Assembly: GCF_003852545.1 (NCBI RefSeq)
Contig: NZ_QAJR01000003.1
Location: 84,142-148,141 of the forward strand
Direction of reading: 5' to 3'
Source of the DNA: Acidovorax sp. FJL06
GTDB taxonomy: Bacteria; Pseudomonadota; Gammaproteobacteria; Burkholderiales; Burkholderiaceae_C
Length of the DNA: 64,000 nt
Below, in pieces: positions 8,386-18,552 of this stretch; the first letter of the stretch is position 1, and every line of letters starts with the position of its first letter. Made by a program: the position numbers and the translations under genes. The notes below the pieces were generated by a model that made no database searches, was not told the DNA's origin, and saw only the letters and a program-made list of their open reading frames with translations.

Positions 8386-9000
8386 ATGCGCATCACACTT
8401 TCACCTCGCCACACAGCCGCTCTTTTTTTGATAGCTGCCAGCGCAATCAGTACAGGCGCCAGCGCCCATACCGGCGCTGAATCCCACATCCACAACAGCT
8501 TTCTGAGCGGCCTGGCCCACCCTTTGTTCGGCCTGGACCACCTGGCCGCCATGGTGGCCGTGGGCCTGTGGAGCGCCCTGGCCGCGCGCAGCGCCGGGCG
8601 CGAGCTGCTGTGGGGCCCCGTGGGCTTTGCGGCCATGTTGCTGGTGGGCGCCGTGCTGGGCCTGCAGGGCGTGGCACTGCCTGCGGTGGAGCCGATGATT
8701 GCCGCATCGCTGCTGGCCACGGGCCTGCTTGTGGTGTCGCGTCTGCGCGTGCCCGGCCTGGTGGCGGCGCTGGGCGTGGGGGTGTTTGCCGTGTTCCACG
8801 GCGTGGCCCACGGCCATGAGCTGGCGGGCAGCGACAGCGCCTGGCAAACCCTGGCGGGCATGCTGGCCGCCACCGTGCTGCTGCATGGCGCGGGCCTGGC
8901 TGCGGGCTGGGCACTGCGTGAACGCTCTGTGTGGGTGGCGCGGCTGGCCGGTGCAGGCGTGGCCACGTTCGGTGGCGCACTGTTGCTGCAGATGGCGTGA
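8386..9000 (+). CDS. ureJ: HupE/UreJ nickel permease
   Basis: A 204-aa inner-membrane protein of the HupE/UreJ family, thought to bring Ni2+ in for urease assembly. It has an N-terminal signal-like helix ending about ASAHTG, then the diagnostic HPLFGLDHLAAM motif (HX4DH), and about six further hydrophobic segments. GGAG lies just before the ATG. It sits between ureA and ureB, a placement seen in other beta-proteobacterial urease clusters. The DNA for its signal segment overlaps a dispersed GATAGCTGCCAGCGC-type repeat. Confidence 0.93.
   Translation: MRITLSPRHTAALFLIAASAISTGASAHTGAESHIHNSFLSGLAHPLFGLDHLAAMVAVGLWSALAARSAGRELLWGPVGFAAMLLVGAVLGLQGVALPAVEPMIAASLLATGLLVVSRLRVPGLVAALGVGVFAVFHGVAHGHELAGSDSAWQTLAGMLAATVLLHGAGLAAGWALRERSVWVARLAGAGVATFGGALLLQMA
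8424..8464 (+). repeat. GATAGC/AGCGC dispersed repeat inside the ureJ signal region
   Basis: T-run, GATAGCT, then two GCCAGCGC blocks. This is the same word set as the intergenic copies at 9421, 13353, 17217, 19163, 23064 and 61689, but here it is read as coding sequence for the hydrophobic signal segment of UreJ. Confidence 0.5.
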
Positions 9001-9050
9001 TGGCAGCAGCCCCCGCCCTGGTTGACAAGCACCCAGGCCCCTCTCCCCGG

Positions 9051-9073
9051 CCCTCTCCCACAAGGGGAGAGGG
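9051..9073 (+). repeat. Hairpin repeat between ureJ and ureB
   Basis: CCCTCTCCC and GGGAGAGGG form a perfect 9-bp stem with a 5-base loop, 28 bases before ureB. There is no T-run, so it is more likely a processing, stabilising or repeat element than a terminator. Confidence 0.6.
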
Positions 9074-9100
9074 AGTAACCCCCACCATGGATGACCGACC

Positions 9101-9406
9101 ATGATCCCAGGCGAACTCTTCACCGAACCCGGCGAACACCTGCTCAACACCGGCCGCCGCACGCTGACCATCGTCGTGCGCAACACCGGCGACCGCCCCA
9201 TCCAGGTGGGCTCGCACTACCACTTTGCCGAGACCAACAACGCCCTGGGTTTCGACCGCACCGCCGCGCGCGGCATGCGGCTGAACATCGCCTCGGGCAC
9301 GGCCGTGCGCTTCGAGCCCGGCCAGGAGCGCACCGTGGAGCTGGTGGACTACGCGGGCGCACGCCAGGTGTTCGGCTTCCAGGGCCTGACCCAGGGCCTG
9401 TTGTAG
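9101..9406 (+). CDS. ureB: Urease subunit beta
   Basis: The 101-aa beta subunit of urease. It begins [12 protein letters not shown] and contains the conserved [19 protein letters not shown] and [18 protein letters not shown] segments and the C-terminal GFQGLTQG. Length is normal for a separate beta subunit. It lies between ureJ and ureC; the gap to ureC carries a dispersed repeat. Confidence 0.98.
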   Translation: MIPGELFTEPGEHLLNTGRRTLTIVVRNTGDRPIQVGSHYHFAETNNALGFDRTAARGMRLNIASGTAVRFEPGQERTVELVDYAGARQVFGFQGLTQGLL

Positions 9407-9420
9407 CCAATTCAATTAGA

Positions 9421-9470
9421 AACAGCCTCTAGCGCTTGATGGATAAGCGCAAGCAGCTATCAAAACAATA
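9421..9470 (+). repeat. AGCGCTT...GCTATCAAA dispersed repeat before ureC
   Basis: Contains CCTCTAGCGCTT, AAGCGCAAGCAGCTATCAAA and a TAGCGCTT/AAGCGC partial palindrome, in the 93-base ureB-ureC gap. It has the same architecture as the copies at 19163 and 61689. Confidence 0.7.
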
Positions 9471-9499
9471 GTCATCAGTTCTCGCGGAGCACCCCCACC

Positions 9500-11266
<1,767 letters not shown>

Positions 11267-11277
11267 GGCCACGCTCC

Positions 11278-11766
11278 GTGAACGCCTTGCAGCAAGACCT
11301 GGACATCCGACAGGACGACCTGAGCGATCCGCGCATTGAAGCCTTCATGCAGGAGCACTTGCAGGACATGTACGCCACCTCGCCACCCGAAAGCGTGCAC
11401 GCCCTGGACATGGACCAACTGCGCCAGCCTGATATTGCCTTCTGGTCTGCCTGGCTGCCCGGGGCCGAGGGCGGCGTGCTGGTGGGCACCGGCGCACTCA
11501 AGCAGCTCGACGCCACCCATGCCGAACTCAAATCCATGCGCACCAGCGCCCACCACCGGGGCCAGGGCATCGCACGCCAGGTGCTCGGCCACCTGCTGCA
11601 AGAAGCCCGCACACGCGGCTTCACCCGCGTGAGCCTGGAGACCGGCCCCCAGCCCTTCTTCGAACCCGCGCGCAAGCTGTACTTCCAGCACGACTTCGTG
11701 GAGTGCGGCCCGTTTGCCGACTACGGCCCCGACCCCTACAGCTTCTTCATGACCCGCCCCGTGTGA
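11278..11766 (+). CDS. GNAT-family N-acetyltransferase
   Basis: A 162-aa protein of the GNAT fold. It has the acetyl-CoA-binding segment RTSAHHRGQGIARQVLGHLL (form of the R/Q-x-x-G-x-G/A motif), preceded by beta strands with GTGALKQL and followed by RVSLETG and LYFQHDFVECGPFADY. Start is the GTG 11 bases after the ureC stop. The gene sits inside the urease operon between ureC and ureE. Substrate is unknown. It could be a passenger gene or modify a urease-related product. Confidence 0.85.
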   Translation: MNALQQDLDIRQDDLSDPRIEAFMQEHLQDMYATSPPESVHALDMDQLRQPDIAFWSAWLPGAEGGVLVGTGALKQLDATHAELKSMRTSAHHRGQGIARQVLGHLLQEARTRGFTRVSLETGPQPFFEPARKLYFQHDFVECGPFADYGPDPYSFFMTRPV

Positions 11767-11831
11767 GCGGCGCCACCGCGCAACGCCCTGGGGCCACAAT
11801 GCGCGTTTTGCCGCCCGAACAAAACCTCACC

Positions 11832-12494
11832 ATGCTCCAAGCCTCCAAACTCATCCCCCAGGGCCAAGGCCTGGCCCCCGTGCTGCTCAAGCGCGCCACC
11901 ACGGTCGAACTGGACTGGGACGTGCGCCAGAAAAGCCGCTTCGCCGCCACCGACTCCGCCGCGCGCGAACTGGGCGTTTTCCTGCCCCGGGGTACGCTGG
12001 TGCGCGGTGGCGACGTGCTGGTGGCCGAAGACGGCTCGCTGGTGCGCGTGCTGGCCGCGCCGCAGCCCGTGCTGGTCATCACCCACTGCAGCAGCCACGG
12101 CACGCCGTTCGACCTGACCCGCGCCGCCTACCACCTGGGCAACCGCCACGTGCCCATCGAACTGCAGCCCGACCACCTCAAGATCGAACCCGACCACGTG
12201 CTGGCCGACATGCTGCGGGCCATGCACCTGATCGTGACGGCACAGGACCTGCCCTTTGAACCCGAAGGCGGCGCCTATGCCGCAGGCCATGGCGGCGGGC
12301 ACCAGCACCATGGCGGGCATGCGCATGACCACGGACATGACCATGGACACGATCACAGCCACGAGCACGGGCATGCGCACACACAGGCACCAGCGGTTGC
12401 CGCTGCGGCAGCGCCCGCCCGTGGCCGCACCGTGGCCATCCCCGTGGTCGCCCAGGGCCATGTGCACGGCCCGCACTGCAACCACGACCACTGA
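11832..12494 (+). CDS. ureE: Urease accessory protein, nickel metallochaperone
   Basis: A 220-aa protein that binds Ni2+ and delivers it to urease through UreG. The N-terminal domain starts MLQASKLIPQGQG; the metal-binding domain contains GNRHVPIELQPDHLKIEPDHVLADML. The C-terminus has a His-rich tract (about residues 165-195, dominated by HDH, HGH and HSH), then a second GHVHGPHCNHDH end. An in-frame ATG at 11799 is an alternative start. It is preceded by the GNAT gene and followed, after a 150-base gap, by ureF. Confidence 0.96.
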   Translation: MLQASKLIPQGQGLAPVLLKRATTVELDWDVRQKSRFAATDSAARELGVFLPRGTLVRGGDVLVAEDGSLVRVLAAPQPVLVITHCSSHGTPFDLTRAAYHLGNRHVPIELQPDHLKIEPDHVLADMLRAMHLIVTAQDLPFEPEGGAYAAGHGGGHQHHGGHAHDHGHDHGHDHSHEHGHAHTQAPAVAAAAAPARGRTVAIPVVAQGHVHGPHCNHDH

Positions 12495-12547
12495 CAGGCA
12501 TTGCCCATGCTGCGCACCAGGCCCACCATCCAGGCCGAGCCCACCCC

Positions 12548-12632
12548 CACCGTTCGGGCTGAGCCTGTCGAAGCCAGGGCACAACATGTGGCCAGCCCTT
12601 CCCCTTCGGCCAGCTCCAGCCGAACCGGCTGA
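12548..12632. repeat. GGCTGAGCCTGTCGAAG dispersed repeat, ureE-ureF gap
   Basis: Contains CGTTCGGGCTGAGCCTGTCGAAG and, further on, CCTTCGGCCAGCTCCAGCCGAACCGG, which partly complements it and could fold. It matches the motif pair inside ureC. It is the only recognisable content of the 150-base gap. Confidence 0.6.
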
Positions 12633-12644
12633 CACAACCACCCC

Positions 12645-13355
12645 ATGCGCCACGACCGCCCCGCCCCCCTGCCCGCCGCCAGCTTCTTGCAGCTGATGTG
12701 GCTGGCCTCCCCCGCGCTGCCCGTGGGCGGGTTCTCTTATTCCGAGGGGCTGGAGAGCGCCATCGAAAACGCCGGCCTGGACAGCGAAACAGCGGTCGGC
12801 GAATGGCTGCTGGACCAGTTGCACATCACCCAGGCGCGCGGCGACATGGCCCTCATCGCCAAGGCTGTGGGCGCCTGGCGCCGCGCCGACTGGGCGCATG
12901 TGCGCGAACTCAACGACTGGGTGCTGCACACCCGCGAGACCAGCGAGCTGCGCCTGCAGGCCGAGCAAATGGGCCGCTCCATGGCCGACTGGCTGCGCAA
13001 CCAGCACCAGGGCGACGAAATCCTGATGCCCGCCGTGCGCCACCTGGCCGCCCTGCCCCCCACCTACCCCGTGGCCTTTGCGCTGGCCGCATCCGCCACC
13101 CAGGCCCCCGTGCGCGATGTGCTGCTGGCCTACGCCTTTGGCTGGGCCGAAAACATGGTGCAGGCCGCGCTCAAATCCATGCAGCTGGGCCAAAGCGCAG
13201 GCCAGCGCATCCTGGCCCGGCTGGCCGATGCCATTCCCCCAGCCGCAGACCACGCAGCGCAACTGATGGACAGCGAGCGCCAAGCCTTTTCACCCATGCT
13301 GGCCATTCTGAGCGCCCGGCATGAAGTGCAATATTCAAGACTTTTTCGCTCCTAG
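12645..13355 (+). CDS. ureF: Urease accessory protein UreF
   Basis: A 236-aa helical accessory protein that works with UreD and UreG in GTP-dependent nickel insertion. It has the typical segments [32 protein letters not shown] and [31 protein letters not shown]. Length is normal. It is followed by ureG after a 50-base gap that carries a dispersed repeat. Because UreF acts with UreD, a ureD gene is expected elsewhere in the genome. Confidence 0.97.
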   Translation: MRHDRPAPLPAASFLQLMWLASPALPVGGFSYSEGLESAIENAGLDSETAVGEWLLDQLHITQARGDMALIAKAVGAWRRADWAHVRELNDWVLHTRETSELRLQAEQMGRSMADWLRNQHQGDEILMPAVRHLAALPPTYPVAFALAASATQAPVRDVLLAYAFGWAENMVQAALKSMQLGQSAGQRILARLADAIPPAADHAAQLMDSERQAFSPMLAILSARHEVQYSRLFRS

Positions 13356-13394
13356 CGCAAGCAACGCAAACGCCAGAAGCTATCAATTTAATAG
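13353..13394 (+). repeat. AGCGCAA...GCTATCAA dispersed repeat, ureF-ureG gap
   Basis: TAGCGCAAGCAACGC followed by CCAGAAGCTATCAATTTAATAG. This is a degenerate member of the repeat family, overlapping the last codon of ureF. Confidence 0.55.
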
Positions 13395-13405
13395 TGAACA
13401 ACGCC

Positions 13406-14083
13406 ATGACCAACGCACTGCACCACATCCCCCACCGCACCAAAAGCCTGCCCCCCCTGCGCGTAGGCATCGGCGGCCCCGTGGGCTCTGGCAAAACCAC
13501 GCTGCTAGAAATGCTGTGCAAGGCCATGCGCGATGACTACGACCTCATCGCCATCACCAACGACATCTACACCAAGGAAGACCAGCGCCTGCTCACCGTG
13601 AGCGGCGCCCTGCCCGCCGAGCGCATCCTGGGCGTAGAAACCGGCGGCTGCCCCCACACCGCCATCCGCGAAGACTGCTCCATCAACCTCGAAGCCATCG
13701 ACCGCATGCTGGGCGAGTTCCCCAACGCCGACATCGTGTTCGTGGAAAGCGGCGGCGACAACCTGGCCGCCACCTTCAGCCCCGAGCTGAGCGACCTGAC
13801 CATCTACGTCATCGACGTGGCCGCCGGTGAAAAAATCCCGCGCAAGGGCGGCCCCGGCATCACCAAGAGCGACCTGTTCGTCATCAACAAGACCGACCTG
13901 GCCCCCCACGTGGGCGCCAACCTGGAGGTAATGCACGCCGACACCACCCGCATGCGCACCAACGCCCAGGGCCTCAAGCCATTTGTGATGACCAACCTGA
14001 AAAACCTGAGCGGGCTGACCGAGGTGATCCACTTCATCGAGACGCGGGGCATGCTGAAAAAATCAGCGCCCGCCGTGGGCTAG
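13406..14083 (+). CDS. ureG: Urease accessory GTPase UreG
   Basis: A 225-aa SIMIBI-class GTPase that couples GTP hydrolysis to nickel delivery. It shows the P-loop GPVGSGKT (about residues 24-31), [23 protein letters not shown] (metal-binding Cys-Pro-His), [15 protein letters not shown] and the base-recognition [11 protein letters not shown]. The ATG at 13406 is preferred; an in-frame GTG at 13394 is an alternative. It is the last gene of the urease cluster and is followed 20 bases later by tRNA-Ser. Confidence 0.97.
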   Translation: MTNALHHIPHRTKSLPPLRVGIGGPVGSGKTTLLEMLCKAMRDDYDLIAITNDIYTKEDQRLLTVSGALPAERILGVETGGCPHTAIREDCSINLEAIDRMLGEFPNADIVFVESGGDNLAATFSPELSDLTIYVIDVAAGEKIPRKGGPGITKSDLFVINKTDLAPHVGANLEVMHADTTRMRTNAQGLKPFVMTNLKNLSGLTEVIHFIETRGMLKKSAPAVG

Positions 14084-14103
14084 AATCCGCAGCTTCCGTG
14101 CCC

Positions 14104-14191
14104 GGAGACGTGGGTGAGCGGTTTAAACCAGCAGTCTTGAAAACTGCCGACGGGCAACCGTCCGTGAGTTCGAATCTCACCGTCTCCGCCA
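14104..14191 (+). tRNA. tRNA-Ser(TGA)
   Basis: Acceptor GGAGACG pairs with CGTCTCC, discriminator G, encoded CCA. The anticodon loop CTTGAAA gives anticodon TGA. It has a long variable arm (CGACGGGCAACCGTC) and the T-arm GTGAGTTCGAATCTCAC. It is followed by an intrinsic terminator. Confidence 0.97.
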
Positions 14192-14205
14192 GCACACCAA
14201 GCACA

Positions 14206-14229
14206 ACGGGCCCGCGCGGTCCGTTTTTT
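14206..14229 (+). terminator. Intrinsic terminator after tRNA-Ser
   Basis: ACGGGCC and GGTCCGT pair (one G-T pair) around a 5-base loop, followed at once by a T-run. It lies 15 bases after the tRNA and would end the ureG-tRNA region. Confidence 0.8.
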
Positions 14230-14278
14230 ATTGTCCAAAACACGACGCCCCCCACGACCGCGCGCCCCAAGGCGCCCC

Positions 14279-14467
14279 CTACGCGCGGCCCACTGCGGTC
14301 GTCAGCCCCGGTCCACGGGGCGCAATGGGTGTCAGGTCCTCGGGCCGGCACACCTCGTCGCTGTGGGCCAGCCGGATCCACAGGCCGGTTCTGCGGATGA
14401 TGATGTAGTCGACACTGACTGTGCGGCCTTTGTAGAGGAACTGCGTTCCGGGTTTGTACAGGATCAT
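14279..14467 (-). CDS. Small hypothetical protein (62 aa)
   Basis: Sequence begins MILYKPGTQFLYKGRTVSVDY and continues with alternating hydrophobic residues (IIIRRTGLWIRL) and EVCRPEDLTPI, which looks like a small beta-barrel (SH3/KOW-like) domain. I remember similar short unannotated proteins in Burkholderiales but cannot name a family. Upstream in-frame ATGs would give 83 aa; this start fits the compact domain. The stretch 14468-14817 holds only a minus-strand terminator. Confidence 0.55.
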   Translation of the reverse strand: MILYKPGTQFLYKGRTVSVDYIIIRRTGLWIRLAHSDEVCRPEDLTPIAPRGPGLTTAVGRA

Positions 14468-14656
14468 TCTTGTTATGTAGCGAGCGGCTATTGCCCCACC
14501 ATGACAGGCAGCCAGCAGATAAGGGAGCATGGTGCCGCCGCATCGGCCATCATGCCTCGCGCATCGTCAAAGAACCCCCAGATCGCCCGACTTTTTTGGA
14601 GAGATGCTCCCACGCCATCCGCTTGGCCTGCCTGCAGGGGGCAGCAAGTGGCGCGC

Positions 14657-14682
14657 AAAAAAAAGCCCGCGGGGTGCGGGCT
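14657..14682 (-). terminator. Intrinsic terminator downstream of the GGDEF gene
   Basis: On the minus strand AGCCCGC and GCGGGCT form a 7-bp stem with a 5-base loop, followed by a run of T. It lies 136 bases downstream of the GGDEF-gene stop. Confidence 0.85.
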
Positions 14683-14817
14683 GAACACTTGCTTGGAGCA
14701 AGCGGGAGGGATGTCGAGAGGAATCGACACCGCCATCCTAAAACGCCTGGCAGCGCGTGGGTGTAGGACAGCGCCGATGGCCGAACGGCGGCACGCCCGC
14801 TGCGCCCGGCACAACCA

Positions 14818-16548
14818 TCACATGCCGTAGATGCGTGCGCAGCCACGGCCGGAGGCCTTGGCCAGGTACATGGCCGAGTCGGCCTTGCGCAAAAGCTCTT
14901 CGGCGTCCACTGCGTCGGCGGGCGACATGACGATGCCCACGGAGGCGCCGATCTGGATGAAATGCGATTCGATTTCGGTGGGCTGGCCGATGGCGTGCAC
15001 CAGCCGTTCGGCCAGGCGGTAGGCGCTGTCGCGGTCGGTGACGCCGCGCTGCAGCAGCGCGAACTCGTCGCCGCCCAGGCGTGCCACCACATCGTCCCCG
15101 CGCGCGGCCTGCGTGAGCTGCTGGGCCACCCAGGTGAGCAGCTGGTCGCCCACGGCATGGCCAAACCGGTCGTTGATGGGCTTGAAGCCGTCGAGGTCCA
15201 CGTACAGCACGGCAAAGCCCCGGCCCGAGCGCCGCACATCGGCCACGGCCGCCTGGAGGGTCTGCAGGAAGGCCGAGCGGTTGAGCAGCGCGGTGAGGCC
15301 GTCGTGCTCGGCCACATGGCGGATGCGCTGCTCGGCTTCCTTGCGCTGGGTCACGTCGGTGAAGGTGCGCAGCGCGCCACCGCCTTTGATCGGCACGGTC
15401 TGGACTTCCAGAATGCGTCCGTCGGGCCGGGGGCGGTCGTACACATGCTGCTGGTCGATCCCGCCGTTCGGGATCAGCATGTCCTGAATTTCCTGCGAGG
15501 CCAGATCGAACTCGCCGCGTGCGCGCAGGTAGGCCAGGACATGCATCAACGAGGGCTTGGAGGCCATCAGCTCCTCGGGCAGCTCCAGCAGCTCCAGCGC
15601 CCGGCGGTTGCACAGCTCCACAATGCCCGTGGCACTGATCTTGGCCACGCCCTGGTCCATGCTCTCCAGCGTGGCCTCAAGCAGGATGGATTTCTCGCGC
15701 AGCTGCGCTTCGCTGTCCCGGGCGCTGCGCTCGGCCTGCGCGAGCAGGTGCTGCTGGCGCTTGAAATCGGTGATGTCCACATGCGCATAGAACACGGTGC
15801 CGTCCGCACTCTGCTTGGCGATCACCCGGCTCCAGCAGTTGTGGGGCAAGGGCACCTCAAACGGCGCGCCGGCAAAGCGCATGTTCTCCTGCAGGATCGA
15901 CAGGCCTTCGTAGAACGGTGCCATGTCGCCCGGCCCGCCAGCGGCCCAGGCATTGCGGTAGACCTCGTCGAACGTGAGGCCGGCGGCGGCGGCGCGGTCG
16001 GTGAAGCCGTAGATCTGCATGAAGGGTTCGTTGACCCATTGGATGCGCTGGTCTTCCCCGCAGATCATCAAACCGTCCGGGATGCGGTCAAAAAGCTCGG
16101 TGCTTTCGATCACGGGGCTGCGCAGGTAGCCGGGTTCATGGATGTCGGCGGCCTCCGATGCGTCGGTCTGGTGCAAGGCCTGGGCGCGCCACACGCGCAC
16201 CCGGCCCACCCCGGCAATGGGCAGGGACGCCACCTGCACCCGCAGGCCCCGGTGCTCAAAGCTGTAGGGGCGCGTCTGCGCACGGTGGCGGTCTACGCCT
16301 GCAGCGATGTAGCGGTCGATGTTCGGCAGCTCGTGCGCGTCCAGCCGCTGGGTGTAGAACCGCCGCAGGTTGGCGTGGTAGGGCTCCCCCGCGTACACAT
16401 GCCCTTCGTGCTCGGGGAAGAATTTGAAGAAGGTGCGGTTCCACGCGATGGAGCAGTCGTCTTCATCAAATGCGCACAGGGCAATATCCAGGCCATCCAG
16501 GGTGTCGCCGAGGGAGCGGAGGAGGCGGAGCAGGGAGTCGTCAAGCAT
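14818..16548 (-). CDS. PAS-domain diguanylate cyclase (GGDEF)
   Basis: A 576-aa c-di-GMP synthase. Three PAS-like sensor regions occupy about residues 10-390. The C-terminal GGDEF domain carries the intact active-site motif in ARLGGDEFALL and the inhibitory I-site RGDD five residues before it. No EAL domain and no clear membrane helix are seen, so it is probably cytoplasmic. The start is uncertain: ATGs at 16548 and 16617 are both in frame and neither has a good SD; 16548 is chosen because the first domain begins right after it. The 300 bases upstream (16549-16856) are the divergent promoter region with the lipoprotein gene and show no other gene. Confidence 0.9.
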   Translation of the reverse strand: MLDDSLLRLLRSLGDTLDGLDIALCAFDEDDCSIAWNRTFFKFFPEHEGHVYAGEPYHANLRRFYTQRLDAHELPNIDRYIAAGVDRHRAQTRPYSFEHRGLRVQVASLPIAGVGRVRVWRAQALHQTDASEAADIHEPGYLRSPVIESTELFDRIPDGLMICGEDQRIQWVNEPFMQIYGFTDRAAAAGLTFDEVYRNAWAAGGPGDMAPFYEGLSILQENMRFAGAPFEVPLPHNCWSRVIAKQSADGTVFYAHVDITDFKRQQHLLAQAERSARDSEAQLREKSILLEATLESMDQGVAKISATGIVELCNRRALELLELPEELMASKPSLMHVLAYLRARGEFDLASQEIQDMLIPNGGIDQQHVYDRPRPDGRILEVQTVPIKGGGALRTFTDVTQRKEAEQRIRHVAEHDGLTALLNRSAFLQTLQAAVADVRRSGRGFAVLYVDLDGFKPINDRFGHAVGDQLLTWVAQQLTQAARGDDVVARLGGDEFALLQRGVTDRDSAYRLAERLVHAIGQPTEIESHFIQIGASVGIVMSPADAVDAEELLRKADSAMYLAKASGRGCARIYGM

Positions 16549-16856
16549 GGCGTAACAGGGCGGCACAAACACGGTGTCCAGAAGCCGATGGACCACAGTA
16601 ACCCCTGGGCTGTCCATTGTGCAAAGAAGGCCTTGAGGCAGGTCGTCACAGCCCCCCTTGCCCGGCATGGCAGCGGCCGCCCGTTGCAAACTGGCAACAA
16701 TGTCTTGATGCGCATCAAGAAACACCCAGAGACAAGCGAACCAAGGCGCACCCGCGGCACCAGTCCACAGCCCCAGGGGCCTGCGTTCTTGTTCCTGTCT
16801 TGCGCGCGTGCCGCCTTCCGGTATGGTCAGGCCCCTGGTCTTTGTGGAGATGGTCC

Positions 16857-17189
16857 ATGACAAACACCCCCTTTGCCGCCGCCGGCGGCCTGGCCTTGGC
16901 GGCGGCCTTGATGGCAGGCTGCGCCAGCCACGGGCGCCCGCCTGCGGCGCCCGGCGCACCAGTGGCCACGGCCCAGGCACCCGGCGGGCTGTGCAATGCG
17001 CAACCGGCCCAGGGGGTGGTGGGCCAAAACAGCACGGCGTCGGTGGCAGAGTCGGCGCGGGCCCGCTCGGGCGCACAGATGGTGCGCATTCTGCGGCCCG
17101 GCCAGATGGTCACCAAAGAGTTCGATACCCAGCGGCTGAACCTGGAGGTGGACGCCAGCGGGCGCATTGTGGCCGTGCGCTGCGGCTAA
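16857..17189 (+). CDS. I78-type peptidase-inhibitor lipoprotein
   Basis: A 110-aa protein with a lipoprotein signal (hydrophobic stretch then LMAGC, lipidated Cys 22) and a mature domain ending in RPGQMVTKEFDTQRLNLEVDASGRIVAVRCG. That ending is the typical core of the I78 (potato-inhibitor-I-like) peptidase inhibitor family. A conserved Cys pair (in LCNAQPAQGVVGQN and at the C-terminus) could form a disulphide. GGAG precedes the ATG. It presumably acts in the periplasm against serine peptidases; the target is unknown. Confidence 0.8.
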   Translation: MTNTPFAAAGGLALAAALMAGCASHGRPPAAPGAPVATAQAPGGLCNAQPAQGVVGQNSTASVAESARARSGAQMVRILRPGQMVTKEFDTQRLNLEVDASGRIVAVRCG

Positions 17190-17216
17190 GCCCGCCGGCC
17201 AGCCAAAATGCTTCTC

Positions 17217-17263
17217 TTTTGATAGCTTATAGCGCCCTCCTGGAAAGCGCTAGCGGCCGTTTT
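17217..17263. repeat. GATAGCTTATAGCGC dispersed repeat
   Basis: CTTTTGATAGCTTATAGCGCCC, then GGAAAGCGCTAGCGGCC. It is the inverted orientation of the family seen at 9421 and 19163. It lies in the gap between two converging genes. Confidence 0.65.
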
Positions 17264-17293
17264 CCCCTGACAAGTCGGGCAAACAGGACCGAC

Positions 17294-18538
17294 TCAGTCG
17301 GCCAGGAACAGCTCCTGCAGGTCGCTCAGAAAATCAAAGCCCCGCTCGGTCGGGCGCACATGGGCCAGGTCGCGCTCAATCAGGCCTTTGCTCTCCGCCG
17401 CCTTCAGCCCCTTGGCAATGGCGGTGACGGGCAGGCCCGTGCGGGCCATGAAGTCCTGTAGCGCAAAGCCGCCACGCAGGCGCAGGGCGTTGAGCATGTA
17501 CTCAAACGGCAGGTCGGCCCGGCGCACCTCGTCGTCCTGCGCCACGGCGCGGCCGGCCAGGGCGTTGTCCATGTAGCGCGCCGGGTCGCGAAAGCGCACC
17601 TGCCGCACCACGCGGTGGGCAAAGCTGAGCTTGCTGTGCGCGCCCGCGCCCAGCCCCAAGTAGTCGCCAAACTGCCAGTAGTTGGTGTTGTGGAAACACT
17701 GGTGGCCGGGTTGCGCGTAGGCCGAGATTTCGTAGCGAGCCATGCCGGCCTGGCCCGTCAGCTCGGTGATGCGGTCGAGCATGGCGTAGGCCTGGTCGTC
17801 CTCGGGGATGGCAGGCGGGAACTTGGCGAAGTAGGTGTTGGGCTCGATGGTGAGGTGGTAGATGGAGATGTGCGGCGGCTGGAAGGCCAGCGCGGTCAAC
17901 AGGTCCTGCTCCAGCTCCGGTAACGTCTGGCCCGGCAGCGCATACATGATGTCGAGGTTGAAGGTGTCAAACGACGCGGCGGCCTCCTCCACCGCGGCCA
18001 TCGCCTGGGCGCGGTCGTGCACGCGGCCCAGGGCCTTCAGGTGCTGGTCGTTGAAGCTCTGCACCCCCACCGACAGGCGCGTGACGCCCGCTGCGCGGAA
18101 GGCGCGGAAGCGGTCTTTCTCGAAGGTGCCGGGGTTGGCCTCCAGCGTGATCTCGCAGTCGGACTCCAGCCGCAGGCGGGCGCGGATGTCGCCAATCAGC
18201 CGGTCGATGGCCGTAGGCGAAAACAGGCTGGGCGTGCCGCCGCCGATGAAGATGCTGTGCACCGTGCGGCCCCAGACCAGGGGCAGCGCCGCCTCCAGAT
18301 CGGCCATCAAGGCGTCGATGTAGCGCTGTTCGGGCAGTGCGCCGCCACCGCCTTCGCGGTACTCGTGCGAGTTGAAGTCGCAGTACGGGCACTTTTTAAG
18401 GCACCAGGGCAGGTGCACATACAGCGACAGCGGCGGCAGGCTGGGTAGCTGCAGCAGGCCGGGGCGCATGTAGTGCTGGATGTCGCGCACCACAGCGGGT
18501 TCAGCCTCTGCCTGCGGTGTGATCGGAATATGAACCAC
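17294..18538 (-). CDS. hemW: Radical SAM protein HemW (heme chaperone)
   Basis: A 414-aa member of the HemN/HemW radical-SAM group. It has the cluster motif CLKKCPYC (C46, C50, C53), then GGGTPSLF, ITLEANPGTFE, GVTRLSVGVQSFN, YALPGQT and a C-terminal HemN-type domain (FEYMLNALRL, KGLIERD). The short motif region and the GGGTPS context favour HemW, which inserts heme, over the oxygen-independent coproporphyrinogen oxidase HemN, although it is often annotated as the latter. It is 14 bases downstream of rdgB on the same strand. Confidence 0.9.
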   Translation of the reverse strand: MVHIPITPQAEAEPAVVRDIQHYMRPGLLQLPSLPPLSLYVHLPWCLKKCPYCDFNSHEYREGGGGALPEQRYIDALMADLEAALPLVWGRTVHSIFIGGGTPSLFSPTAIDRLIGDIRARLRLESDCEITLEANPGTFEKDRFRAFRAAGVTRLSVGVQSFNDQHLKALGRVHDRAQAMAAVEEAAASFDTFNLDIMYALPGQTLPELEQDLLTALAFQPPHISIYHLTIEPNTYFAKFPPAIPEDDQAYAMLDRITELTGQAGMARYEISAYAQPGHQCFHNTNYWQFGDYLGLGAGAHSKLSFAHRVVRQVRFRDPARYMDNALAGRAVAQDDEVRRADLPFEYMLNALRLRGGFALQDFMARTGLPVTAIAKGLKAAESKGLIERDLAHVRPTERGFDFLSDLQELFLAD

Positions 18539-18552
18539 GTTCAGGGCCCCTT

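Noticed and set aside
14098-14400. 100-aa ORF over tRNA-Ser
   Set aside because: It reads through the tRNA and its terminator; the tRNA structure explains the conserved sequence.
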